A stretch of 64,000 nucleotides of DNA from Cryptomeria japonica (lineage: Eukaryota; Streptophyta; Pinopsida; Cupressales; Cupressaceae): assembly GCF_030272615.1 (NCBI RefSeq), contig NC_081406.1, positions 247,869,218 to 247,933,217 of the forward strand, in the 5' to 3' direction. This document shows positions 1 through 11,713 of this stretch, piece by piece (position 1 is the first letter of the stretch; each line of letters opens with the position of its first letter). The position numbers were made by a program, and so were the translations under genes. The notes beneath the pieces were generated by a model, which saw nothing but the letters and a program-made list of their open reading frames with translations, searched no databases and was not told where the DNA came from.

Positions 1-470
1 TTGATTCGAATTTTGTCAAGCTAGAATATAATATAAAATTTTAAAAGCATCACTGTCGGTCGATCAATTGTATAGCATACAAGTAGTCAGCTATATTCGC
101 GATTGTTTTGAAGCCTCTCGGCGCTATGATCGAATTTCCCCAGAAGATTTCACGCCATTTCATGTTATTTGTTCTTTTCTCTGGGTAGCTTAGCTACCAT
201 AAGTTCATAGTTTGCAGAATATACAATCTGCATGATCCAATGGTAGACTCATCACTGAGTGGAAAGTTGATTGCCGTAGCCGATGAAAAGATTCTCACTC
301 AGGAAACTTCCACTTTCTTCACGCATATCGTAAATATCAACTGCAAAATTACGTTCAGTGCTTGCCTAGGTATGCTTTTAGTCCATAAGATACTTTACAT
401 AATTTAAACGTTCTTTGTTGTTTTTTGTCATAGGAACTTGAGCGGCCTAGATGTTTATCCCAAGAGATGG
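1..470. other. AT-rich DNA, no recognisable gene
   Basis: I see no coding signal, LTR terminus or RNA gene. A 101-codon minus-strand frame that overlaps the end of this stretch runs into the repeat block that follows and has no family features. Confidence 0.4.
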
Positions 471-1260
471 AGCGTCTCAAGTTGAAGCAAGGAAAATGAA
501 GCGAGTTGCATATAAACAAAGGTTCTAAAGATTTAGAGCAGTAGAATGGACGACGAATAGCCCAATAATAATCTACAAGTAGGAAATTCATTGAACAAGG
601 CAAGGTTCTCACAACCCGTGGCTTTGATGCTTTCAGACAACACACCCAAGATCGAGGCATACTAGGATTTTACATCCATTCAAAGTAACACGTTCTTCTC
701 GAAATTTTCACTTTCATAGATTATAGCTATATGAAGCAAGTTGCATGTATATAAAGCCTCTATGAATTTAGAACAGTTGGAGGGATTGTGCATTCCATGA
801 AGGACGATGAATAGCCCAATAATCATCTAGAAATAGGAAATTCATTTGAGCAAGGTGAGACTGTCACAACCCGTGTCTTTGATGCTTCAATACAACACAC
901 CCAAGATCGAGGAATACTAGGGTTTGCATCGATTAAGGTAAGACGTTCTTTTCGGAATTTTCACTTTCATAGATTATAGCTATATGAGGCAAGTTGCATA
1001 TAAAGAAAGCCTCTAACAATTTAGAACAGTTGAATGGACTCTGCATTGCATATTAAAGGACGATGTCTTTGGCTTTTGCACATTGAGCATGGTATTATTT
1101 AGCATAGCCCAATAATCATCTATACCCAAGAAATCCATAGGCTACGGCTACATTGTCCTCGGGTTTTTCACTTTGAGCAAGGCAACACCTTCACAACTCG
1201 TGACTTAATTCTTCGACACAACGCACTCAAGACCTAGGCATATTAGGGTTTGTATCCATT
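471..1260. repeat. Three diverged tandem copies of a ~250-320 bp unit
   Basis: The same ordered landmarks recur three times: a GAAGC(G/A)AGTTGCATATAAA-like start, an AGCCCAATAATCATCTA-like middle, a CACAACCCGTG-like segment, then CCAAGATCGAGG followed by an ACTAGG-like end. The CGAGG landmark lies near 653, 907 and 1,233 (diverged in the third copy), so spacing is about 254 and 326 bp. Copies differ by many substitutions and small indels, so the array is old. No coding function is visible. Confidence 0.7.
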
Positions 1261-1301
1261 TCAGAGAAGATGCTTAATTTATTAAAAATATGAAGATACA
1301 T

Positions 1302-1579
1302 TAGAAATCACAATTGCATTTACGCTCTAATTACATTGGGAAGTGGATGTGTGGTAGTGTAATCAATCAAAGATGTTTTCGTTGGTTAAGAATTTTCTAC
1401 ATATTTCAATGTAGATATGTAAAGTGAATTTGAGTTTACATAGAAATCACAATTGCATTTACGCTCTAATTACATTGGGAAGTGGATGTGTGGTAGTGTA
1501 ATCAATCAAAGATGTTTTCGTTGGTTAAGAATTTTCTACATATTTCAATGTAGACATGTAAAGTGAATTTGAGTTTACA
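1302..1579. repeat. Perfect-period 139-bp tandem duplication
   Basis: Positions 1302-1440 and 1441-1579 are two head-to-tail copies of a 139-bp unit starting TAGAAATCACAATTGC. By eye they differ only around the AGATATG/AGACATG site. The near identity makes this much younger than the repeat block to its left. Confidence 0.9.
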
Positions 1580-2489
1580 TAGTTTTGATAAATGATAATT
1601 TTGATGCACTTCCATAAAGAAACTAAGAATTCAAATTCAGTGACATAGGATTCAAATAGGATTCAAATGGTCTCTATGAGCTGCATCACAAATGGGAAAA
1701 AACACTTAAAAATTTGTTTAAAAATTAAAAAAACAATAGTTCTGATTTGAAAATATATGAATTTAGTTTTTACATAGACAAATTACCTTACATAATAATA
1801 GTTTTTTAATTAATTTATCAAGTCACATTTACGTAAGGATATCTTAGATCTTAGATTATATTATGTCATACATGTTGTTTCCTACTAACTACTATGGCCA
1901 TGATAAAGGACAAGGATAGATTAATTCGAGTGAAGTTTAAACATTGTGTCTTATATTGCTTTGAGGAATTGGCATTCCATAGTATGGTATATTTTGTGAA
2001 TTTGATTACATTAATCCGTGAAATTTATGTTTTACAATTGTGGACCAAATTTAGATGATGCAAACCAACTTCATATTGAAATTGAATATTTTCAAATAAT
2101 TCTTATAATTTAAAGATTCATTTTTGTAATATAAAATTTGATATAGATGATATTTCTCACAATGTCTTTAGTTACTATGTTAAGGCTTCTCACTATTTAA
2201 TTTTTCATTATATTAATTTAATATGTCAAATGCATACATGTTGTTCTTGAATATTCACTTATGAGATAACAATAAATATGTCATATTTGATATAAATGAC
2301 TTTTCACATGACTTCTTTAATTGTCACATTCTCAAATTATTTTCTCTCAAAATGAATAGGCCTACCAACCTAATAAGAACATCCTTATGCAACTAGTATT
2401 ATATTTCTATTATTTCCTTGTACTGATTGCATTTTTTTAAAGCAATATATGATATAATTATATTGGTTTATTGACTTTAATCATTTTTT
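1580..2489. other. AT-rich DNA, nothing recognised
   Basis: Low-complexity AT-rich sequence with many stops in all frames. No repeat unit, LTR end or RNA gene could be supported. Confidence 0.4.
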
Positions 2490-2660
2490 GACTACGTAAA
2501 ATAGGTTTTGAAGGGGACCTAAAACCCTTTACAAAGACCACCAACAGTTAACCAAAGATAAACATACTAAACTAGTAGCAAACCAACAACAACAGCTAAA
2601 AAACCACACACATGACCAAACAACAAAATAGGGAAAAAGCCTAATCTAGCCTACTATAAT
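2490..2660 (-). mobile_element. Possible LINE 3' tail
   Basis: Read on the minus strand this is a T/G-rich stretch (TTTGTTGTTTGGTC-like) followed by TTGTAAAGGGTTTTAGG and CCCCTTCAAAACC. That is the style of untranslated tail seen at the 3' end of plant L1-type LINEs. No reverse transcriptase sequence is attached, so the call rests on composition and these phrases only. Confidence 0.3.
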
Positions 2661-2829
2661 TCTTTTAGAATCTTGGCAACTTATGTATCCTTGTGAATGA
2701 TTTGTTCATGCATATCCATTACCTCCATCATAACCTAAGTATGATCTTTACCAACCTTTGACTAGCTTCAGGTCTTGGTCAAGGGCCCTTGCATCTTGGA
2801 TAAAACATGTACCTAAACCAGCTGTATTA
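2661..2829. other. Unassigned spacer
   Basis: Nothing recognised between the possible LINE tail and the old LTR fragment. Confidence 0.3.
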
Positions 2830-3400
2830 TAGGAAAATTAATCGTGTTTAATGAGAATAAATGAATAAAACACCAATATTCAATTCTAATTAAGAAATTC
2901 CATAAATGAAAATAAAATAGATTTAAATCAACAAGGCATAAGCATTACACAAAGAAATGCCCTTTGTTGATTAAAATCGTGGCTTCCATTGCTCTTCTTC
3001 AATATTGTGTTGTGTAGCTCTCAGTTTCGTGTTGGGATTCTTGCATAATTATGGCACAATAATCTCATGGATAGTGGTTATTGAAAAATGGGAAAGGGTT
3101 GTTCAATTTATAGATCTGGAGAGGAGATTGATTGAGAGGTGGAACTGTAGTGAGATAATAAGTTGATTGATAGTTGAACTAAATTGATTGAGAGATAAAC
3201 TCATTTGATTGATGAGTCAACTAGGTATATTTATTAGATGACCAGATAGATTGATTAGTTAACTAAGTTAACTAGTGAGTTAACCAATTTGATTCATCTG
3301 TTCCAAAAAGTTGATTTGGAGTTGAAAAAGGTGATTGGGGAGTTAACTATTTGCCATATGATGGAATTGATTGTGTTGCATTGATGTTTTGTCATTGATG
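2830..3400 (-). repeat. Degraded LTR fragment related to element F
   Basis: The reverse complement resembles the promoter part of the F LTRs (60,550-60,950). Shared landmarks, in order, are GTTGACTCAT, CCACCTC followed by TCAATC, CTATAAATTGA (a TATA-type box, 3,104-3,113 on the minus strand), a GAGAGC segment and a run leading to TTGATTTAAATC. It is strongly diverged and neither LTR terminus is visible, so it is an old fragment. Confidence 0.55.
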
Positions 3401-3446
3401 TCAACACTTACTGTTATGGTTTTTAGCGACTTCTAGTAGAAGGATT

Positions 3447-4826
3447 TATTGGTATAAGTTGGATATTGTTGGCATTTTTTTTAAAGATTGCATTAACGAT
3501 ATTTTATGTTGTCATTGATGTCAATAAACTGGTTACGATGTTAAGATATTATTGTATGATTTTGTTATGATATTAATGCTATGATACTGTAATAATGCTA
3601 TTGTTGTATTGCAAACCGGTAGAAGGAGCTAGCAAAGGGTAATGCAACCGTTAGGAGGAGTTTGTATTGAAAACCGGTATTACTTATGTTATGGAGAGTT
3701 GAACCGATAACCCTACTTGTAGAAGATGTCCAAACCCCAACCGATGGAGTTGAAGCAGATTATGATCAATGGTGAACGACCAAGATTATGACACATATGC
3801 ATGTTGATTGATGAATGTTTAAAATGTTTCTTGGCACATAGAGACAATGGTTTCTTTCTTGGGATCCAATGGTGATACTTGAACTGACTTGTTTGTAATC
3901 TCTATGAGATGTTTAGGTTTGTGATGTGTTACCGACCTGATGATTTGTTTATAAGGTCGATGAGTTGTTTTGTTTATTGGTTGGCAAAGTTGTAGTTGAG
4001 AGTGAGAGAGTGGTTGCCGAACTTGATAATATATTTGCATCAAGTGTAATGGCAGATAGGAGCATGAAAAGGATCTGGACAAGCAAGTGTAGTGCTATTC
4101 AAATAGATCAACAAACCCCTGTTGTTTTCTAACAATTACAAGCACTAAATCCCCTAACCTGGTAAGCTCTAACAAGCTTCTTTATTCAAATCCTCTAACC
4201 AGGTGATCCATTAGCTTGAATTCTAAATCCTCCACTGAGGTTACTCCTAACAGGGTATTTCTTTTAATAGGGCAGTATAGTCAATCCCTTAACTGGGTGG
4301 TCCCTAATAGGATTTGTTCTTAACAAGACTTTTTGTAAAAGCTTTAACATGCTAAAGCTCCTAACAGGGCTAACTTTAGAAGAGTTCAGAATACTTGTGG
4401 GTATACATCCCCACCGTGCTTTTTCCCATTTGGGTTTCCACGTCAAAAATATTGTGTCAAGTGGTGAATGCTTTTGTGGTTATGTTTATTGTTGAATTGC
4501 TTAACTGCAAAATCCACTTTGATTTGTTATGATAGTCGGCAACAAACGGAAACATGTTTTAACTACTGTCAAGTTAAGTATTTGAGTGATAAAGATAAAA
4601 GTTTTTGTAAGTTTCAAGTTGTTTTACTATTATCTGTTTTAATAATCAATCGGTTGATCTTGTCAGTATTATTGCATTTGAAGTTCAGTGATGAAACCAG
4701 TCAATTTAATGTTTGTCTAGAGAGGTTGATTTTAAGTTTGGTGAAAGTGTATGAAGTTTTCTATCTACTGATTCACTTTCCCCTCTTAGTAGTTGATCAG
4801 ATCCATATTATTCCATCATACCATCA
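3447..4826 (+). repeat. 5' LTR of Copia element A
   Basis: Long direct repeat of 9,276-10,620. It starts TATTGGTATAAGTTGG where the 3' copy has TGTTGGTATAAGTTGG, so the canonical TG has decayed. It ends CCATCA two bases before the primer-binding site. Relative to the 3' LTR it lacks about 130-140 bp after the TTTCTTGGC(A/G)CATAGAG segment near 3,842. A hairpin with stem 4,765-4,771 / 4,786-4,792 lies near its end. Confidence 0.85.
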
Positions 4827-4828
4827 AT

Positions 4829-4840
4829 TGGTATCAGAGC
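4829..4840 (+). other. Primer-binding site, initiator Met tRNA type
   Basis: TGGTATCAGAGC directly after the 5' LTR is the standard plant Copia primer-binding site, complementary to the 3' end of initiator methionine tRNA. It fixes the orientation and LTR end of element A. Confidence 0.9.
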
Positions 4841-4896
4841 ATTTCAGGTCCTCTAAGGTCTAAGCCTTACAGCTTGAGGTAAAGATCTTGTTGATC

Positions 4897-7800
4897 ATGA
4901 TGAAGAAGGAATGTCTAATGTTTAACAAAGAAAACTAGAGGATATGGAGTGATAGAATGAAAATTTATATCAAGAGTCTTGGAAGTCAATACTGGAAACA
5001 TGTTGTTAATCAATATGTTGCACCTAGTGGGACTATGATTGATGATTAGAAGAAAGACCAATAGGAAAACAATCAAGCTCTAGAAGCTATTATCAGTTCT
5101 TTGTCTGATGCAGAATTTGTTGATGTCCATGGTCTAGAGACTACTTTTCAGGTATGGAAGAAACTTGAAGAAATCTATAGCGGTGATGAGCATGTGAAGA
5201 TTTATAAAGAAGAGAGTCTAAGAGGTAAATTCGATGACATGCAGATGGCTGAAGGTGAAAATATCCAATAGTATGGTTAGAGGATAAAAGAGATAGTTGG
5301 TGAGATCAAGAGTGTTGGTGGTAAAGTTGAAGATGCCACAGTGATTAGCAAGGTGATGAGGACCCTACTACCGGTCTACGCTATCCGACTTGCAGCTATT
5401 CAAGAGCTAAAGTCAATTGATAAAACTAAGGTAACTCTGGATTCCATCATTGGTAAGCTTACTACTTTTGAATTAAATGGTTATGATGTTAGTGCTCAAA
5501 AATCTCAGTTTGCATTTAGAGCTTCAGTTTCTAATCCATCTGTAAGAAAAAGTAGAGATGTTAGTCACTGTTATGAATCTAGATCCATCAAAGATGTTGA
5601 TGATGAAGACAGTCTTGTTGAGCTAGAAGCATTGTTGGCTAAGGGGTTGCCTAGAGGTACCGGTAAGTACAGAGGTAAACTACCTTTGAAATGATTTCCT
5701 TGTAATAAGATTGGACACATTGCAACTAACTATCCTAATGGTGACAATGAGCATAGGCATGACAAGTTCGAGAAGTAGAAAAGGAATGGCAAAAGAGATT
5801 GTCTTATTGTTATTGATGGTGGTATCACTGATGAGGAATCTAAGGGTGATGCTAATGAAGACATTGTCTTTGTTGCCATCAAAGAGGAGACATTTGATTA
5901 GAAGGAATCAGTATCTTGCATGGATAGTTCTAATGATTAGATCATTGATAGTGGTTGTTCACACCACATGACTGGTGACCCGACCAAATTTCTTTCTCTG
6001 AAGGAATTTGATAGAGGAGTTGTGAGATTCGGCAATGACTCACCTTACATGGTAAAAGGCAAGTGAACTATTTCTCTTAATGGGAAGAGAAGTGCAGATG
6101 ATGTCTACTGGGTTGAAGGATTAAAGCACAATCTTTTGAATGTTGCACAACTCAATGACAAAGGTTATCCATTGGAGTTTAAGAATGGTATGTGAAAAAT
6201 CTACAGGAGCAAAGGTGAACTGATTGAAACCAACAAGAAGACTAAAGGTAACCTATTTCATTTGAATCCTAAAGTCAACAATTGTTTAGTTGCTAATATA
6301 GATGAGAGTTGGCTTTGGCATAGTAGATTTTGTCATATAAATTTTGATAACATTGTTAAAGTGTGTGAGAGGTTGGCCACAATTGGACAAACTGGTAAAT
6401 GCTCTGTGTAAGAAATGTCAGTTCAAAAAATGACAACCTTAACTTTCAAGATAAATTCCTTCTCAGCAGAACACTTGTTAGATCTGGTTCATACAGATCT
6501 CTGTGGACCCATAAGGACTAAAAGCATTCAAGGTGATAGATATTTTATGATCTTCACTGATGATTGTTCAAGAATGATGTGGGTCACATTCCTGAAGGAT
6601 AAGTCATAAGCTTTTGGTAAGTTCAAGGAATTCAAGGCCTTAGCAGAAAAGGAAAGTGACATGAAGATAAAGTGTTTGAGGATGGATCAAGGCAGTGAAT
6701 TTACTTCTGAGGAATTCACTAGGTATTGTGAAGCAGATGACATCAAAAGGCATCTTTCTGCATCGAGGACACCACAGTAGAATTGTATTGCAAAGAGGAA
6801 CAACATGCCAGTTGTTGAAGATTCTAGAATGATGTTGATTCAAGGTGTAGATAAAACTTTCTGGAGATAAGCTACCAGTACAATTGTCTACACTATCAAC
6901 TAGATACTGGTAAAAAGAGGTAAGGACAAGACTCCTTATGAATACTAGTATGGTAGATCACCTAATGTCAGCTATTTTAAGATATTTGGCAGTATATGTT
7001 TTATTAAGAGAGATGACTATGTCAGTAAGTTTGAGGCTAAGAGTGATGAAGGCATATTTCTTGGTTACTCCACCAAGAGTAAGGCCTATAAATGTTACAA
7101 CAACCGAACTCAGAGAATCATTGAAAGTGTTGATGTTTGAGTGGATGAGAATCCTGAAGTCTCAAGGGAAGCCAGTGTGGAGAAAAAGGAAGATCCTTGC
7201 ATTCTATTTTTCGAGCCAGAACCGGTGAGACCTAAAATTGGTAAAGAGAATGTTGATGTGTCAGTCCAATTGGAACATGTTCAATTAGTATTTGATGATG
7301 ATAACGGAGAAGAACCTGAAGATAATGTTCATATTATTTCGAGGTATGTAAGACTCAATCATAATCCTAGCTAGATTATTGGAGATAAAAATATTGGAGT
7401 GCTAAACAAAAGAAGAATCAGAGAGAATTCTTGCATGATCTACACTATTGACCCTAGAGCTGCCAAGGAAGCATTTGGTGATGATCATTGGATCAAAGCT
7501 ATGAAGGAGGAGCTAGATCAAGTTGAGAAGAACAACACATGGACCCTAGTACCCAAACCGGTGAACAAGAATGTGATAGGTACTAAGTGGATGTTCAGGA
7601 ACAAGCTAAATGAGAATGGATTAATAGTCCAAAACAAGGCTAGATTGGTTTACAAAGGTTATGCATAGGAAGAAGGAGAAGACTATGGTGAGACTTTTTC
7701 ACTAGTTGCTAGACTTGAAGGTGTTAGGACTCTACTTTCTTTTGTAGCACATAAGGGTTTCAAAGTATATCAAATGGATGTGAAGTCGACATTTTTCAAT

Positions 7801-8979
7801 GGAATACTGGAAGAAGTGTACATTGAGCAACCTGATGGTTATGCTTTGAATGATGATAGACATATGGTATGTAAACTGCACAAAGTTCTATATGGTTTAA
7901 AGAAAGCACGAAGAGCATGGTATGAGAGGATACATTCACACTTGATGAAGGTAGGGTTTAAGAGAACTAGTGAAGATAGCAACATATATCTCAAATCTGA
8001 AGGAGATAAGATACTATTGAGTGAAGTGTTTGTAGATGATATTATATTTGGAGGAAATGATGACATGAGCAATGACTTTATAAATGAAATAAATAATGAG
8101 TTTGAAATGTCTCTTGTGGGAGAGATAAAAAAATTCATAGGCTTGCAAATTCAGCAGATGAAGAGTGGTATTTTTATCACATAGTCTAAGTATCTGAAAG
8201 AGGTATTAAAGACATTTGGTATGAGTGACTGTAAACCAGTTTGGACACCAATGGTTACAAGTTGTAAACTATCTAAGGAAGATGAAGCCAAGTTTGTTGA
8301 TGAAAAGGATTACAGGTCAATGATATGAAAGTTGCACTATGTTGTTCACAACAGACCAGATATAGCTCATGCAGTTGGTCTAGTTGCAATATTTCAAAAG
8401 AATCTAAAAGAAACACACCTGATAGCAACCAAGAGAATATTCAGATATTTGAAAGGTACTGTTGACTATGGTTTATGGTATCCATATGCAGGTAACTTTT
8501 ATTTGAAGGTGTATACAGATGCATATTGGGCAGGTTATGTTGATGATAGAAAAAGAACAACCAGTGGAGCTTTCTTTCTTGCAGGAAGGCTTGTATCTTG
8601 GAGTAGCAAGAAGTAGAGTTGCATATCTTAGTCTACTAGTGAAGCTAAGTATGTTGCAGCTTATATGAATTGTACCCAGGCTATCTAGATGAAACACATT
8701 TTGGAAGGATTCAAGATGAATTTTTCTGAACCAGTAAAGATCTTATGCGGCAACACAAGTTCCATAAATATTTCAAAGAACTCGGTGATGCATGCTAGGA
8801 CCAAGCATATTGAATTGAAGTATCATTTCTTGAGAGAAAAGGTGTAGATTAAAGATGTGATATTGGAGCATGTTTTTAGCAAGGAGCAGCTTGCAGATAT
8901 CTTTAAACCTCTTCCTAATACTACTTTTGAGTATCTTAGAAGTCAACTAGGGGTTGTACCCCTTCATGAGGTCAATTAA
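4897..8979 (+). pseudogene. Copia gag-pol polyprotein, nonsense-riddled
   Basis: One reading frame of 1,361 codons runs from ATG at 4,897 to TAA at 8,977 with no frameshift but about 26 internal stops, some 18 of them TAG. Order is Copia: Gag (conserved YGYRIK and LKSIDKTKVTLDS regions), a decayed CCHC knuckle near 5,695, protease IIDSGCSHHMTGD (5,941), GAG-pre-integrase LWHSRFCH (6,313), integrase with HTDLCGP and FTDDCSR, reverse transcriptase with YQMDVKS (about 7,765) and FVDDIIFGG (8,029), and RNase H with YTDAYWAG (8,512) and STSEAKY. The third acidic integrase residue appears lost: the usual GVxER region reads CIAKR near 6,784. The element is dead. Lineage within Copia is not assigned. 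Confidence 0.95.
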
Positions 8980-9274
8980 GCATGATGTAGGAATACATCA
9001 GTCCTAGAGCTACTTGCAAAATTTTACAGTAGGATTGGTGTAGAGTGGAGTTATTCCATAGGGGGAGCATCAGTTGGAGGTTGATACTGAACAACTGAAG
9101 TTTGACATTGCATGTTTTACTTTCACTCTGGCATTGTTGTCAAAGGGGGAGAAGAATTATAAGACTATGAGGAGTATTATATGTTTGTGGTAAAATGTAA
9201 ACTAGGATTCCTATACACATCATTACAATCAAGGGTATTGATATTTGGATTGCCATCAATGCCAAAGGGGGAGA
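8980..9274 (+). other. Element A 3' untranslated region with polypurine tract
   Basis: Non-coding stretch between the gag-pol stop and the 3' LTR. It ends in the polypurine tract AAAGGGGGAGA (9,264-9,274), the plus-strand primer for reverse transcription. Two earlier AAAGGGGGAG-like tracts (near 9,060 and 9,145) may be secondary tracts. Confidence 0.8.
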
Positions 9275-9275
9275 T

Positions 9276-10620
9276 TGTTGGTATAAGTTGGAGATTGTTG
9301 GCATTTTTCTTGAAGATTGCATTAATGATATGTTATGTTGTCATTGATGTCAATATATTGGTTATGATGTTAAGATATCAGCTTATGATGTTGTTATGAT
9401 ATTATTGTTATGATATTGTAATAATGTTATATTTTTTTTTACAAACCGCTAGAAGGAGCTAGCAAAGCATAATACAACCAGTAGGAGGAGTTTGTATTGA
9501 AAACCGATATTACTTATGTTATGGAGAGTTGAACCAGTAACCCTACCTGTAGAGGATGTCCAAACTTTAAATGATGAAGTTGAAGCAGATTATGATCAAT
9601 GGTGAATGACAAAGATTATGACACGTGTACATGTTGATTGGTGAATTTTTTAAATGTTTCTTGGCGCATAGAGACAATGATTTATGTCTTGTGATCGATA
9701 AATTTCATTGCATCCAATGCAAATCATGTGATGAGTTAAAGAGTTTGATGAAGCGGTAATCAAGGAGTGGTCAAGAATATCTTAAGTGATGTGCATTGAT
9801 TTTTATGTTATTTACTATGTAATCCAATGGTCATACTTGAATTGACTTATTTGTAATCTCTATGAGATGTTTAGGTTTGTGATGTGTTACCGACCCGATG
9901 ATTTGTTTATAAGGTTGATGAGTTGTTTTGTTTATTGTTTGGTAAAGTTGTAGTTGAGAGTGAGAGAGTGGTTTCCAAAACTGATGATGTATCTGCAACA
10001 TGTGTAATGGCATATAGGAGCATGAAAAGGATCTGAACAAGCAAGTGTAGTTCTATTCAAACAGATCAGCAAACCCCCATTGTTTTCTAACAATTACAAC
10101 AATTAAATCCCCTAATTGGGTAAGCTCTAACAAGATTCTTTATTAAAATCTTCTAACCAGGTGTTCCATTAGCTTGGATTCTAAATCCTCCATTGAGGTT
10201 ACTCGTAATAGGGTATTTCTTTTAATAGGGCATTATAGTCAATCCCTTGACCGGGTGGTCCCTAACAGGATCTGTTCTTAACAAGACTTTTTGTAGAATC
10301 TTTAACATGCTAAAGCTCCTAAGTGGGCGAACTTCAGAATACTTGTGGGTATTCATCCCCACCATGGTTTTTCCCATTTGGGTTTTCACGTCAAAAATAT
10401 TGGGTCAAGTGGTGAATGTTTTTGTGGTTATGTTTATTGTTGAATTGCTTAACTGCTAAATCCACTTTGATTGGTTATGATAACCGACAACAAACTAAAA
10501 CATTTTTTAACTACTGTCAAGTTAAGTATTTGAGCGATCAAGACAAAAGGTTTTATAAGTTTCAAGTTGTTTTATTGTTATCTATTATAATAGTCAACCG
10601 GTTAATCTTGTCAGTACTAT
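9276..10620 (+). repeat. 3' LTR of element A, truncated by element B
   Basis: Direct repeat of 3,447-4,826, starting TGTTGGTATAAG right after the polypurine tract. Similarity stops at CAGTACTAT (10,620), where the TG terminus of another LTR begins. The last ~155 bp of the LTR, present in the 5' copy, is missing here, as expected if element B inserted in it and the far flank was later lost. Confidence 0.85.
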
Positions 10621-11448
10621 TGTTATTGTGATCTGAGAACACTGAGAGGGGGGGTGAATCAGTGTTCTGTCGGAATGAATAGTCTTTAACTTTCTAAACC
10701 ATGCATATATGTACCGGTAAACAAATAAGCATATAACAAGAAGAAAATAAACCATCCACATAAATGAACACCATAATAAATAGAATTTATATGTGGAAAA
10801 CCTCAATGAGGAAAAACCACGGTGGGATTTGAGACCCACAATATCAATTCACTAGCCATATGAAAATATATTACATAAAACAGGGGCCTACACTTGTAGG
10901 AAGGCACACTGCCTAGAGCATATTGCTCATCATTGAAGAGCCTCACTGACTACAACCTTTCTGCCAAAGTAAATTATTGAAAATGAAATCAAGAATGCAT
11001 CTGCTATGCCAGATAGAGTTTTGTTTCTGGTTCTTCTCCGTACCGGTTCACAAACTTTAACTATTGCCGGTATTACTTCTCCTCCAAGAATGCTTTCCAA
11101 TCTATCTATAGATCATTGCATGATATAATGTTCGTATACAAAAATGATCTCCATACATATATTTTGCATCTCATAGTTCTGCTATACCTATATATGTCTA
11201 TCATTTATTCCATCACAATACCATCATATTAAATTGACCTAGCAGACAGACTTATATACCTATTACACATGATATTCATGTCGGCTTCCTTGAAGTATTG
11301 ATGCTGGTTCCAGTGCCGGTGTAGGCCTGAATGCTTCCAATGCCAGTATCTAACGGTATACATCTCCTAGTGCTGGTTTGTGACTTCCATCAGATCTTGT
11401 TGCCATCAATGACAACAAATTGAATCCAACGAGTATCAATTGCCAACA
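10621..11448 (-). repeat. 3' LTR of non-autonomous element B
   Basis: 828 bp with TG...CA ends (TGTTATTG ... TTGCCAACA). It is related to the 806-bp LTRs of element C, sharing the GAGGGGGGGTGAATCAGT block and the overall order. It is followed at 11,449 by ATCTCCTCCTTTGGC, the complement of a polypurine tract, so transcription is on the minus strand and this is the 3' LTR. The perfect 10-bp stem 10,636-10,645 / 10,659-10,668 encloses the G-rich loop. Confidence 0.8.
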
Positions 11449-11713
11449 ATCTCCTCCTTTGGCATTGATGGTAACACTCATGTGAAAATAAGATTCCCTG
11501 TCGATGTGCTCCCCCTGAGCGATACACTCCATATAATCCATCTGATAATATTTTCTTTGATATTTTTCACATATGTACATACTCCCCCTTTGACATTAAT
11601 GCCAAAGACCAATGAAAGAATAAAATATTGAAATAATACTATTAGTGTCACTCGAGCTTAGTCATCTTTAGGATTTCTGGGTATGCCTTTTGTAGCAACT
11701 AAAGATACATGTC

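Noticed and set aside
355-660. 101-codon minus-strand frame as a gene
   Set aside because: It lies largely in diverged tandem repeats, other repeat copies do not keep the frame, and no domain is seen.
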